From: Acidipropionibacterium sp.
GTDB lineage: Bacteria; Actinomycetota; Actinomycetes; Propionibacteriales; Propionibacteriaceae
Assembly (NCBI GenBank): GCA_022647765.1
Contig: JALCLH010000005.1
Location: 62,001 to 126,000 of the forward strand
Direction of reading: 5' to 3'
DNA length: 64,000 nt
Below the pieces are notes generated by a model, which ran no database searches, had not been told where the DNA came from, and worked only from the letters and a program-made list of their open reading frames with translations. Both the position numbers and the translations under genes were made by a program. Below are positions 47,337 to 57,186 of this stretch, in pieces. Each line of letters opens with the position of its first letter. Position 1 is the stretch's first letter.

Positions 47337-49187
47337 TCAGTCCAGGGAGACGCCGCGCGACTCCAGGGAGAGTTGATCGGCGTCCAGAGTGTCCAGGGCG
47401 GCGCTGATCGCCTCCGGGCTGAACCGGCCGTCATCGCTGGCGTCCAGCAGGGCGGTGCGCTGGGCGCCGATGAGCTTGAGGGCGTAGCGACGGGAGATCT
47501 CGGCGCCCCGCCGGCGGTGCGCGGACGGCCGCCCCGGTTCGGCTCCAGCCCCGCCCTGTCCGGCCGCGTTCTGTCCGGTGTTGCCGCCGGACGCCCCCTC
47601 CCGGTCGCGCATCAGCGCGGTCTGGCGCCAGGCCAGGGCCACCGCGTCGGCCTGGGCCCGGTTCCAGGCGTCCTCGTGATTCCCGCTCTCCCCGTTCTCC
47701 TGGTCGGTGGTGCACAGCAGATCCCGGATCGCCGGCGGCACCGGGACCTCATGGGCCGCCTGGCGCATGAGCTCGCGGATCTCGGCCTGCTCCCGGGGGT
47801 CGATCCTCTCGGCGGCGGCCGGCTTGGCGAGCCTCACCACCAGCCCCAGCGTGCTGCCCTGGATCAGCAACGAGGCCGCTGCGACCAGGAAGGCGACGAA
47901 GATCAGGAAGGACCGGTGAGGGGCGTCCAGCGGCAGGGTCTGGGCGGCGGCCAGCGTGATGGCGCCGCGCATCCCGGCCCAGATCATCACGACTCCCTCG
48001 CGGGGCCCCAGCGGATGATCGATGTAGTAGTCGAGATCGGAGACCATCCGGCGCAGCCGGGTGCCGATGCGCTCGACCCCGGTGGCGGCCAGAGTGGCCC
48101 CGCGGAACTCGATCGTGCCCTCCCCGGAGCCTCTGGCCGCCTCGACTCTGCGGGTCACCGCCATCAGCCGGGGGCGGACCAGGGGGTTCCGCCTGGAGCG
48201 GCGCCGGACCCACATCAGCAGGGGCGTGACGACCACGGTCCGCAGCACCATGGTGAGGATCAGCGCGACGCCGGCCACCGTCACCGCGAGCCGCCAGCCG
48301 AAGGACTCGGCCTCCATGTCGTGCACGATCGCCGTCAGCTCCAGCCCCATCAGCAGGAAGACCGCCGATTCGAGCACCAGCATCACCGCGTTCCAGGTGT
48401 TCTGGCTGGACATCCGCTGGGTGGGCGTGAGGACCCGGGGGCCGTGATGGCTGGCCACCAGTCCGGCCGCCACCGCGGCCACCAGGCCCGAGCCGTGCAG
48501 GTGCTCGGCGGGCAGGAAGGCCAGGAAGGGCGTCGCCAGGGAGAGCATCGTGTCGGCGGTGGGGTCCGAGATCTTCGCACGCAGCCAGATCATCAGGTGG
48601 CCGATCAGCCAGCCGACCAGCACCGCGACGATGACGGCGAGCAGGAAGTCGATGATCACCCGTCCGGCGCTGATCTGGTTGGCCATCGCGCCGACCGCCG
48701 AGGAGAGGATCACCAGGGCCGAGGCGTCGTTGATGAGTCCCTCGCCGTCGAGCACCGTCACCACCCGGCGGGAGACGCCGGCGTCGCGCACGATGGAGGT
48801 GGCGACCGCGTCGGTGGGGCTGACAATCGCTCCCAGCGCCACGCAGGCGGCGATCCCGATGCCCGGCGCCATCCGGTCGACGACGAAGCCGATGACCGCG
48901 GCGGAGACGGCGACCAGCACGAAGGCCAGCACGCTGATCGGGGCGATGTTGCGGCGGAAGTCCGAGACCGGCATCCGCACCGCCGAGGAGTAGAGCAGCG
49001 GCGGCAGGATGATCATCAGGACCAGCTCTGGCTCCACCTCGATCTCCGGCATGCCCGGGACCAGGGCCGCCCCGGCGCCGAGCAGCAGCAGGAGGATCGG
49101 CGCCGCGATTCCCGTCTGCTTCGCCAGCAGCTGGGAGGCCGCGATGACGGCCAGGGCGGCGATGATGACGATGAGGACGATGGTCAC
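47337..49187 (-). CDS. CPA1-family Na+(K+)/H+ antiporter
   Basis: 616 residues from GTG 49187 (VTIVLIVIIAALAV). About twelve helices. Ion-site motifs: ALGAIVSPTDAVATSI (the PTDA region with the acidic residue) and VLDGEGLINDASALVI (ND, helix 5/6). IWAGMRGAITLAAAQ is the helix 11 Arg region, and ILPPLLYSSAVRM is typical of NhaP/NHE. The C-terminal 180 residues are cytoplasmic and hydrophilic, with a Gly/Arg-rich stretch around 540. Exchanges cytoplasmic cations for protons in pH and salt homeostasis; specificity unknown. Confidence 0.9.
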   Translation of the reverse strand: MTIVLIVIIAALAVIAASQLLAKQTGIAAPILLLLLGAGAALVPGMPEIEVEPELVLMIILPPLLYSSAVRMPVSDFRRNIAPISVLAFVLVAVSAAVIGFVVDRMAPGIGIAACVALGAIVSPTDAVATSIVRDAGVSRRVVTVLDGEGLINDASALVILSSAVGAMANQISAGRVIIDFLLAVIVAVLVGWLIGHLMIWLRAKISDPTADTMLSLATPFLAFLPAEHLHGSGLVAAVAAGLVASHHGPRVLTPTQRMSSQNTWNAVMLVLESAVFLLMGLELTAIVHDMEAESFGWRLAVTVAGVALILTMVLRTVVVTPLLMWVRRRSRRNPLVRPRLMAVTRRVEAARGSGEGTIEFRGATLAATGVERIGTRLRRMVSDLDYYIDHPLGPREGVVMIWAGMRGAITLAAAQTLPLDAPHRSFLIFVAFLVAAASLLIQGSTLGLVVRLAKPAAAERIDPREQAEIRELMRQAAHEVPVPPAIRDLLCTTDQENGESGNHEDAWNRAQADAVALAWRQTALMRDREGASGGNTGQNAAGQGGAGAEPGRPSAHRRRGAEISRRYALKLIGAQRTALLDASDDGRFSPEAISAALDTLDADQLSLESRGVSLD

Positions 49188-49253
49188 CGCGCCATCCTTC
49201 CATGCGGGGGAGGACCGGACGGCTGCTCGGTGTCGGCTGTCGACCACCTCTAC

Positions 49254-49336
49254 CACCGGTGGAGATCACTCCCGCCTCGCCGTCCCGCCGCCCTGGCAGG
49301 GCCGGATTACGGCGAGGCGGGAGTGGAATCCACCGG
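49254..49336. repeat. Family A intergenic palindrome, copy 3
   Basis: CACCGGTGGAGATCACTCCC left arm and a right arm ending GCGGGAGTGGAATCCACCGG, with a centre like that of copy 2. It separates ilvA from the antiporter gene, both leftward, so it is probably the ilvDA terminator. The ilvA stop is at 49345. Confidence 0.88.
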
Positions 49337-49344
49337 GATATCGG

Positions 49345-50862
49345 TCAGGACCGCGTGAGAAAGAACTTGTACGCAGCCGAGTCGGAGGCGTCGCGCCAGG
49401 GATAGCCGACGGCGTCCAGATGCTCGGTGAATCCCGGATCCTCCCGGGCGCCGGCGAACCCGGCGAGCACCCGGCCGGTGTCCATCCCGAAACTGCGGTA
49501 GTGGAACAGCGAGATGTTCCACCGGCTGCCCAGGGTGGACAGGAAGTGCACCAGGGCGCCGGGGGACTCCGGGAACTCGAAGCTGGCCAGCCTCTCCTCG
49601 AGGTCCTGGGGCGGGCGTCCGCCGATCATGTAGCGCAGGTGGGTCTTGGCGTCCTCGTCGTCGGACAGATCGGCCACCCGGTAGCCGCCGCGCACCAGGG
49701 CGGCCGCGATATCGGCGCGCTCGGCGGCGGTGTGCAGCTGGACGCCGACGAAGACGGTGGCCTTGCCGGGATCGGCGTAGCGGTAGTTGAACTCGGTGAC
49801 CATCCGGGCGCCGAGCACCCGGCAGAAGTCCAGGAAGGCGCCCGGACGCTCGGGGATCTCGACCGCGAACAGGCCCTCGCGCTGCTCGCCGAGCTCGGCC
49901 CGCTCCGCGATGTAGCGCAGCGACCCGAAGTTGAGGTTCGCCCCCGACAGGATGTGGGCCAGCCGCTCGTCTCGGATGTCGTGCGCCCGGACGTACTTCT
50001 TGAGCCCGGCCAGGGACACCGCCCCGGCGGGTTCGGCCACCGCCCGGGTGTCGTCGAAGAGGTCCTTGACGGCGGCGCTGATCTCATCGGAGCTGACGGT
50101 GACGACGTCGTCGATGCAGTCGCGCAGCACCCGGAAGGTCTCGTCGCCGATCCGGGCCACCGCGACCCCTTCGGCGAATAGCGAGACGTGGTCGAGGGTG
50201 ACCGGGTGGCCGGCGTCCAGGGCGGCGGTCAGGCAGGCCGACTCCTCGGGCTCGACGCCGATCACCTGGATCTCGGGCATCAGCTGCTGGATGAGCACCG
50301 CGATCCCGGCCGCCAGCCCGCCGCCGCCGACCGGCACGAAGACGCGGTCCAGCCGGGCGTCGTCCTGCAGCAGCTCCAGGCCGATGGTGCCCTGGCCGGC
50401 GATCACCAGGGGGTCGTCGAAGGGGGCCACATAGGTGAGACTCTGCTCGGCGGCCAGCGCGATCGCGCGCTCCTTCGCCTCGTCGAAGGCGCTGCCGAAG
50501 AGCACCACCTCGCCGCCGAACTGGCGCACCGCCTCCACCTTGATCGAGGGGGTGCTGACCGGCATCACGATGACGGCGCGGATGCCCAGCCGGGCGCCGG
50601 ACAGGGCGACTCCCTGGGCGTGATTGCCGGCCGAGGCGGTTACCACCCCGGCGGCCCGCTCGGCCTGCGAGAGCTGGCGCATCCGGTTGTAGGCGCCGCG
50701 CAGCTTGAACGAGTGCACCGGCTGCCGGTCCTCCCGCTTGACCAGCACGGTGTTGCCGAGCCGGCGGGAGAGCCGCTCCATCGGCTCCAGCGGCGTCTTG
50801 CCGGCGACCTCGTAGACCGGAGCCCGCAGCACGGCGCGCAGGTAGTCCTGAGAGTCCACCAT
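49345..50862 (-). CDS. ilvA: Threonine dehydratase, biosynthetic
   Basis: 505 residues from ATG 50862, overlapping the ilvD stop (ATGA). Deaminates threonine to 2-oxobutyrate, the first isoleucine step. The PLP lysine is Lys53 in HSFKLRGAYN; SAGNHAQGVAL and VPVGGGGLAAGIA bind PLP and its phosphate. The C-terminal 170 residues hold two ACT-like regulatory repeats (FAVEIPERPGAFLDFC and ASFEFPESPGALVHFL), so feedback control by isoleucine is expected, as in E. coli IlvA (514 residues). Catabolic TdcB lacks these repeats. Confidence 0.95.
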   Translation of the reverse strand: MVDSQDYLRAVLRAPVYEVAGKTPLEPMERLSRRLGNTVLVKREDRQPVHSFKLRGAYNRMRQLSQAERAAGVVTASAGNHAQGVALSGARLGIRAVIVMPVSTPSIKVEAVRQFGGEVVLFGSAFDEAKERAIALAAEQSLTYVAPFDDPLVIAGQGTIGLELLQDDARLDRVFVPVGGGGLAAGIAVLIQQLMPEIQVIGVEPEESACLTAALDAGHPVTLDHVSLFAEGVAVARIGDETFRVLRDCIDDVVTVSSDEISAAVKDLFDDTRAVAEPAGAVSLAGLKKYVRAHDIRDERLAHILSGANLNFGSLRYIAERAELGEQREGLFAVEIPERPGAFLDFCRVLGARMVTEFNYRYADPGKATVFVGVQLHTAAERADIAAALVRGGYRVADLSDDEDAKTHLRYMIGGRPPQDLEERLASFEFPESPGALVHFLSTLGSRWNISLFHYRSFGMDTGRVLAGFAGAREDPGFTEHLDAVGYPWRDASDSAAYKFFLTRS

Positions 50863-52830
50863 CACCCCTTGTGGGCCGCGAGTTGCGGGGCGGGGGCCGA
50901 GATGGGGGAGGACGCCGGGGCGGGCGAAGGAGCGGCCGGGGAGACAGCAGCGCCCCGGGGGACCGGCGTCACCAGGGAGAGGTCGCGCACCCCGCCGCGG
51001 TCGGCCGAGGAGGCGAGCAGCCCGTAGGCCCTCAGCGCGGTCGAGACGGCGCGCGGCCGCGGGGCGTGCGGGGTCCAGGCCTCGGCGCCGCGGGCCTCCT
51101 CCTCGGCGCGCCGACGATCCAGCTCGGCGTCGGTGACGTTGAGCCGGATGGTGCGGTTCGGAATGTCGATGGAGATGGTGTCGCCGGAGCGCACCAGGGC
51201 GATGACGCCGCCGGAGGCCGCCTCGGGGGAGACGTGGCCGATGGACAGCCCGGAGGTGCCGCCGGAGAACCGGCCGTCGGTGAGCAGGGCGCACTCCTTG
51301 CCCAGGTGCATCGACTTGAGATAACTGGTCGGGTAGAGCATCTCCTGCATCCCGGGGCCGCCCTTGGGGCCCTCGTGACGGATGACGACGACGTCGCCGG
51401 CCTTGACCTCTTTACCGAGGATGCCGTTGACGGCGTCCTCCTGGGACTCGTAGACCACCGCCGGGCCGGTGAAGGTGAGGATGGAGGCGTCCACCCCGGC
51501 CGGTCTTGACGATGGAGCCGTTGGCGGCGATGTTGCCGTAGAGCACGGCCAGGCCGCCGTCGGCGGAGTAGGCGTGCTCGATGTCGCGGATGCAGCCCTC
51601 GGAGCGGTCGGTGTCGAGGCTGCGCCAGCGGTTCGCCTGGGAGAACATCTGGGTGGTGCGGACCCCGCCCGGGGCGGCCGCGTAGAGGGTGCGGACCTGC
51701 TCGTCGGGGTCGCCCATCAGGTCGAAGTGGGCCAGCTCCTGGCCGATCGTCGCCGGGCCGCCGTCGGGCGACCAGACGGTGGAGGTGGTGGTGTCGAGCA
51801 GGCCGCCGCGGTCGAGCTCGGAGAGGATGCCGAGCACCCCGCCGGCGCGGTGCACGTCCTCGACGTGGAAGACGTTGGTCGAGGGGGCCACCTTGCACAG
51901 GTGGGGGACCCGCCGCGAGAGGGCGTCGATGTCGGACATGGTGAAGTCGACGTGGCCCTCCTGGGCGGCGGCCAGCAGGTGCAGGACGGTGTTGGTGGAG
52001 CCGCCCATCGCGATGTCCAGGCTCATCGCGTTGGAGAAGGCCGCCTTGGTGGCGATCGAGCGGGGCAGCACCGTGGCGTCGTCATCGTCGTACCAGCGCT
52101 TGGCGATGGCGACGATCTGGCGTCCGGCCTGCTCGAACAGGGCCTTGCGGTCGGCGTGGGTGGCCAGCAGCGAGCCGTTGCCCGGCAGGGAGAGGCCGAG
52201 GGCCTCGGTGAGACAGTTCATCGAGTTGGCGGTGAACATGCCCGAGCAGGATCCGCAGGTCGGGCAGGCGTTGGCCTCCATCAGCTCGAGGTCGGCCTGG
52301 GGGGTGTCCTCGTCGCCGGCGGCGATCATCGCGTCGATGAGGTCGAGCTTGCGGTCGCCGGTGGACAGGGCGGCCTTGCCGGCCTCCATCGGGCCGCCGG
52401 AGACGAAGATGGTGGGGATGTTGAGGCGCAGGCTGGCCATCAGCATGCCGGGGGTGATCTTGTCGCAGTTGGAGATGCACACCAGGGCGTCGGCGCAGTG
52501 GGCGTTGCACATGTACTCCACCGAGTCGGCGATGAGCTCGCGGCTGGGCAGCGAGTAGAGCATCCCGTCGTGGCCCATCGCGATGCCGTCGTCGACGGCG
52601 ATGGTGTTGAACTCCTTGGCGACGCCGCCGGCGGCCTGGATCTGCTCGGCGACGATCTTCCCGACGTCGCGCAGGCCGACGTGGCCCGGCACGAACTGGG
52701 TGAACGAGTTCGCGATCGCGATGATCGGCTTGCCGAAGTCGCCGGCCCCCATGCCGGTGGCGCGCCACAGGGCGCGGGCACCGGCCATCGCGCGGCCGGA
52801 TGTGCTGGTGGCAGATCGCAGGGTTGGCAT
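50862..52830 (-). CDS. ilvD: Dihydroxy-acid dehydratase (frame-broken)
   Basis: About 655 residues from ATG 52830, RBS AAGGAG. Penultimate step of valine, leucine and isoleucine synthesis. Fe-S ligands appear in [12 protein letters not shown] and [41 protein letters not shown] and [20 protein letters not shown] are family blocks. One extra base near 51500 breaks the frame between NGSIVKT and VDASILTF. A Pro/Ala/Ser tail of about 30 residues beyond the usual C-terminus is unusual. Expression is probably governed by the leader at 52831-52954. Confidence 0.94.
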
Positions 52831-52857
52831 TGTCGTCTCCTTGGTGGGACACAGGAA

Positions 52858-52885
52858 CGCCCTCCGTCCGTGAGGAGGGAGGGCG
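52858..52885 (-). terminator. Attenuator stem-loop before ilvD
   Basis: Stem CGCCCTCC with GGAGGGCG and a 12-nt loop, read leftward; TTCC follows rather than a long U run. Repeated CCTCC units allow a shifted register. Confidence 0.55.
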
Positions 52886-52912
52886 CGCGGTCTTCTCGTT
52901 CGGGGCTGTGGC

Positions 52913-52954
52913 TCAGGCCGCGCGCCGACGAATAAGAACTCGACCGGTATTCAT
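52913..52954 (-). CDS. ilv leader peptide ([13 protein letters not shown])
   Basis: Thirteen codons from ATG 52954 to TGA 52913. Val, Leu and Ile sit side by side at residues 6-8 and are written GTT CTT ATT, all T-ending codons rare in DNA this GC-rich. It closely resembles the length and layout of actinobacterial ilv leader peptides. As the sequence stands it is in frame with the end of the DUF5134-like gene upstream, so it is also the last 13 codons of that frame. Confidence 0.7.
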   Translation of the reverse strand: MNTGRVLIRRRAA

Positions 52955-53772
52955 GCCAGAGACGCTACCAGCCCGGTCCAAGGTCTGGGATGTTCTGTCC
53001 GTCATGTGGACGGAGTCGTCAGGGGTGAGATGGCCCATGAAGGGCAGCAGGGGGGACATCAGGCCGGCGCTCATCCACGCCATCCCGAGCCCCATCGCGG
53101 CGTCGGCCAGGCCGCCCAGCCGGGCCGATCCCGGAGTCGTCGGGGTGGTGTGGCAGCAGGCCGGGGCGCCCGGGTGCGGCGGACGGCCGGTGACCGCGCG
53201 CACCAGCCCGGAGATCCCCAGCACCACCAGGCAGACCATGATGGGCAGCCCGATGCCGGTGATCAGGGTGAGCCCCGAGGAGACCCCGCCGGACATCCCC
53301 GACATCCCCGCATGTCCCATGCCCTCCATCCCCCATGTCCCATGCCCTCCATGCCGGTGCCGCCGGAGTGCATCCCGGCGTGACTGGCCATCGCCGCCAG
53401 ATGCCAGACCATCGCGGCGAACATCGCGGTGTGCCCCACCGCCAGCCAGGAGATCTTCCAGATCGCCATCGCCGCCAGCCAGACGGTGGCCGCGGAGAAC
53501 AGTGTGATGAGCACCGGTCCGGTGAGGGTTCCGGGCAGGGATTTCCACCAGCTCGCCGGCACCATCAGGAGCATCACCACCGACATGGCCAGGTGGAAGC
53601 CCTCCGAGATGGCGATCGGGCCGCGATGGTCCAGCGGCTCGTCGGGCGCCCAGCTGCGGGGGATGTCAACGCCGAGGCTGGCCAGCAGGTCGCGGGCCGA
53701 CCAGAGGATGCACCAGGAGAACAGGACGATCAGGCCGATGAAGGTCACCGGTGTGCTGGTGAGGGTGAACAT
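52913..53772 (-). CDS. DUF5134-like membrane protein with a His/Met/Gly-rich segment (frame-broken)
   Basis: About 286 residues from ATG 53772 (AAGGAG upstream). Helices: [56 protein letters not shown] and [20 protein letters not shown], the pattern of actinobacterial DUF5134 proteins. Residues 155-190 are [16 protein letters not shown] and repeats of GMEGMGH, a possible metal-binding loop (copper is a guess). There the frame jumps, this time needing one extra G in a run of five. After it: [19 protein letters not shown] and more helices. The true stop is uncertain; the open frame runs to 52913. Confidence 0.7.
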
Positions 53773-53934
53773 CTCGCTCCTTGGGGCATCGGGCGATCGG
53801 GTCAACCAGGTCAGTGGGTTCAGCGGGTTCAGGAGACGCGTCGGCGCGCCTCCGGCGGATCCCGGTTCGGCCTGCCGGCGACATTAGTGACGTCGCTCCC
53901 GCCGAGCAACGCAGTTCAATGGGAGACTGGGCCC

Positions 53935-55341
53935 ATGACCAGCGAGGACTCTTTCGACATCGCCATCATCGGGTCGGGATCCGGGAACACGATCCTGGGC
54001 AAGGAGTACGCCGACAAGAAGGTCGCCATCATCGACTCGGGCACCTTCGGCGGCACCTGCCTCAACTACGGCTGCATCCCCTCCAAGATGTTCGTCATCC
54101 CCGCCGACTTCGCCTCCAGCGTGGGAGACGCCGCCCGCGTCGACGTCGACCTGGAGTTCGCCGGGGCGGATTTCCGCAGCATCCGGGACCGGATCTTCAG
54201 CCGGATCGACCCGATCTCCCGGTCCGGGCTGAGGTTCCGCCAGGGCCTGGACAACACCACGGTGTTCACCGAGGAGGCCCGCTTCACCGGCCCCCACACC
54301 CTCCAGGTAGGCGATCGCGAGATCACAGCCGATCAGATCGTGCTCGCCGCCGGCTCAAGGCCCCGGGTCCCCGACCTGCTCGGCATCGACGACCCGCGCT
54401 GGTCCGACCGCATCCACACCTCGAACACCATCATGCGGATCGAGGAGCTGCCCGAGCGCCTGGTGATCCTGGGCGGCGGGGTCATCGCCGCCGAGTTCGC
54501 CCACGTCTTCTCGGCCCTGGGCTCCAAGGTCACCATCATCAACCGCTCCGGCCGGATGCTGCGCCGCGAGGACATCGACGTCTCGAAGCACTTCACCGAG
54601 GAGCTCGCCTGGCGGGTCTCGCTGCGGATGTCGGAGGATCTGGTCGCCATCGAGGAGGACGCCGGCGGCCACCTCACCGTCGTCACGGTCGACCCCTACG
54701 GCGTCGACTACATGTACCCCGCCGACATCGTGCTCAACGCGACCGGCCGGATTCCCAACTCCGATCGGCTCGGTCTGGACGCCGCCGGGGTGGCGGTCGA
54801 CGAGGACGGCTTCGTCGCCGTCGACGAGTACCAGCGCACCAGCGCTCCGCACATCTGGGCACTGGGCGACATCTGCTTCCCGGGCTTCCTCAAGCACGTC
54901 GCCAACGCGGAGGCGCGGGTGGTGCGCCACAACCTGCTCCACCCCGAGAACCCGGTCGCCGCCGACCACCGCGTCGTGCCGCACGCGGTGTTCTCCTCCC
55001 CGCAGATCGCCGCGGTCGGGGCCACCGAGCAGGAGCTTCGCCAGTCCGAGACGCCGTACGTCTCCTTCACCCAGCAGTACGCCGACGTCGCCTACGGCTG
55101 GGCGATGGAGGACAGCGCCCACTTCGTCAAGCTGCTCGGCGACCCGGCAACCCGCACCCTGCTGGGCGCCCACATCATCGGGCCGCAGGCCTCCACCCTG
55201 ATCCAGGTCGCGATCTCCGCGATGACCTTCGGGCAGACGGTGGACGCCGTCGCCCGCGGCCAGTACTGGATCCATCCGGCGCTGCCGGAGGTCGTGGAGA
55301 ACGCCCTGCTGGGGCTGGCCGGCGAGATGGACAAGGCCTGA
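53935..55341 (+). CDS. mtr: Mycothione reductase
   Basis: 468 residues from ATG 53935. Keeps mycothiol reduced with NADPH, the actinobacterial counterpart of glutathione reductase. FAD loop IIGSGSGNTILG (GSGSGN, as in mycothione reductases, not GxGxxG with Ala), redox pair in GGTCLNYGCIPSKMF, NADPH domain ILGGGVIAAEFAHVF, FAD segment WALGDICFPGFLKHVANAEA, and active-site His in HPALPEVVENAL. Ordinary length. It fits the other mycothiol-related genes. Confidence 0.93.
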   Translation: MTSEDSFDIAIIGSGSGNTILGKEYADKKVAIIDSGTFGGTCLNYGCIPSKMFVIPADFASSVGDAARVDVDLEFAGADFRSIRDRIFSRIDPISRSGLRFRQGLDNTTVFTEEARFTGPHTLQVGDREITADQIVLAAGSRPRVPDLLGIDDPRWSDRIHTSNTIMRIEELPERLVILGGGVIAAEFAHVFSALGSKVTIINRSGRMLRREDIDVSKHFTEELAWRVSLRMSEDLVAIEEDAGGHLTVVTVDPYGVDYMYPADIVLNATGRIPNSDRLGLDAAGVAVDEDGFVAVDEYQRTSAPHIWALGDICFPGFLKHVANAEARVVRHNLLHPENPVAADHRVVPHAVFSSPQIAAVGATEQELRQSETPYVSFTQQYADVAYGWAMEDSAHFVKLLGDPATRTLLGAHIIGPQASTLIQVAISAMTFGQTVDAVARGQYWIHPALPEVVENALLGLAGEMDKA

Positions 55342-55370
55342 GCGACGCCGTCCTCCTGGCGGAGCAGAAC

Positions 55371-56358
55371 TCAGCCCTCCGCCCTGCCCTCGCGCCAGTA
55401 CCCCATGAAGGCGACCCGGGTCCGGTCGACGCCGTGCTCTCGTACCAGGAGTCTTCGCAAGGTCTTGACGACTCCCGCCTCACCGGCGATCCAGGCGTAG
55501 AAGTCGCCCCCGGGCATGTCCTCGGGGGCCTCCCACAGCAGCTCCCGGTCGACGTCGATGTCCTCCAGCGGCGCTGCGGAGGTTCCGCTGCCGAGCCTCA
55601 TGAAGCCCGGATTCTCCCAGCAGAACCGCTTCACCGCGCCGATCAGCGCCTCCCCCATGACCTCCCCGCGGGCCAGCCAGGTCAGCTCGATCCCCTCGCC
55701 GAGACGTACTTCGAGGAAGTCCCCGGTCTCGGGCACCTCGAGGAAGGCGTGCACATCCCAGGGCCGGGCGCCGTCGTCCAGCCCCTCGAGGATCGCGCAG
55801 ACGGCGGGTACCGCGGTTTCGTCTCCGGCCAGCAGCAGATGCCGGGCGGGACCCGGATGGAAGTCGATGCCGAGCCGCGAGTGCGGCGAGCGCCCGTCCG
55901 GCCCGACGACGACGAGTTCGTCGCCGAGTGCCGGCCGTCGCGGCGAAGGCCGCCCCCGGTCCGAGGTCCTCGACGGCTCCGTGCACGGCGAAGTCGACGG
56001 TCAGCTCCCGGCCCTCCGGATCGATGTCGCGGACGGTGTAGGTCCGCATCGGGTTGCGCCGCTCCTGCGGGGCGTCCAGCCAGCGCTGGTACCAGTCCCC
56101 TGCAGCCAGAATCCCGGGATCGTCCAGACCCAGATCGGCCCAGGAGCCGTCCTGGTTGGGCAGGAGCAGCTTGATCCGCTGGTCGGCCCGGCCGGTGCCG
56201 AAGATGTCCAGATCCTCCCCGGTCAGCACCAGCCGGACGAAGTGGGGGCCGAGCTCCCGGCGGGCGGCCACCCGCACCCGGTAGGGCCTGAATCCGGTGG
56301 CGCTGACCGGACGCGGATCGGCGGGCTGCGGGCCGGAAGCGGGCGCGACGCCATTCAT
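55371..56358 (-). CDS. Siderophore-interacting FAD reductase (SIP; frame-broken)
   Basis: About 328 residues from ATG 56358. Reduces ferric siderophores in the cytosol to release iron. Flavin-binding RPYRVRVAARRELGPHFVRLVLTGEDL, RTYTVRDIDPEGRELTVDF (R-x-Y-T/S) and GAVEDLGPGAAFA, then, after a one-base shift near 55940, DFYAWIAGEAGVVKTLRRLL and RVAFMGYWREG, the SIP C-terminus. Both halves are standard. As written the ORF upstream is open into the ATPase gene; an ATGA overlap is more likely (see findings). Confidence 0.9.
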
Positions 56359-57186
56359 GCTGCGCGCTCCCGTCCGGCCTGGGCGCAGTCCCGGCTGTCC
56401 TGCCCTGCCGATCGGCACCACGATCGGCGTCCCGTTGACCGGGTCGGGGAGCACCCGGGTCTCCAGGCTGAAGACCTCGCGCAGGGTGTCCTCGGTGACG
56501 ACCTCGGCGGGGGAGCCCTGGGCGATCACCGACCCGTCGCGCATCGCCACCAGCCAGTCGGCGTACCGGGCGGCCATGTTGATGTCGTGCAGCACCATCA
56601 CCACGGTGGTGCCGCGACTCCGGTTGAGCTCGGCCAGCAGCTCCAGCACGTCGATCTGGTAGGCGAGGTCAAGGTAGGTGGTGGGCTCGTCGAGCAGCAG
56701 CAGGTCGGTCTCCTGGGCCAGCGCCATCGCGATCCAGACCCGTTGGCGCTGGCCGCCGGACAGTTCGTCGACCGGCCGGTCGGCCAGCTCGGCGGTTCCG
56801 GTCTGCTCCATGGCCGAGGCTATCGCCTCGTCGTCGGCCGGCCTCCAGCGCGAAAGTGTGCCCCGGTGCGGCGCGCGGCCGCGGGAGACCAGATCGGCCA
56901 CCACGATCCCGTCGGGGCAGGTGGGCGACTGCGGCAGCAGCCCCAGCACCTTGGCGACGGCGCGGGTCGGCATCTCGTGGATCGCCCGGCCGTCCAGCAG
57001 CACCGAGCCGGACGACGGCTTCAGCAGCCGCGACAGGGCGCGCAGCAGGGTGGACTTTCCGCATCCGTTGGGGCCGATGATGGCCCCGATCCCGTGATCT
57101 GGGACCGACAGGTCGAGGGCGTCGATGACGGTGCGGTCGCCGTATCCGACGGCCACCGACCGGGCGGAGAAGGTGTGATCGGTCAT
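56355..57186 (-). CDS. Ferric-siderophore ABC transporter ATP-binding protein
   Basis: FepC/FhuC-type ATPase from ATG 57186 (MTDHTFSARSVAV), overlapping the permease stop. Walker A GPNGCGKSTLL (about 40-50), signature ELSGGQRQRVWIAMALAQ, Walker B LLLLDEPTTYLDL (the TTYLD form typical of siderophore importers), and the H-loop in VMVLHDINMAARYAD. The conserved end DPVNGTPIVVPIGR is present. In this copy no stop follows and the frame continues into SIP. I place the end at the TGA of the ATGA preceding SIP, which needs one base removed near 56370-56420. Confidence 0.9.

Larger units (their letters stand above)
52831..52954 (-). promoter_or_regulatory. Transcription attenuator leader of ilvDA
   Basis: A 124-nt leader with a 13-codon peptide (Val-Leu-Ile codons in a row) followed by a GC stem-loop at 52858-52885 (8-bp stem CGCCCTCC/GGAGGGCG, overlapping alternative pairings) and then the ilvD RBS. 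When charged branched-chain tRNAs are scarce, stalling at the Val-Leu-Ile codons should change folding and allow ilvD expression. A TAGCGT box seven bases before the peptide ATG suggests a leaderless transcript. The arrangement parallels ilvB leaders in other actinobacteria. Confidence 0.7.

Noticed and set aside
55371-57186. Genuine FepC-SIP fusion protein
   Set aside because: Removing a single base restores an ATGA overlap identical in style to other junctions of this operon; many similar one-base errors exist in the window.
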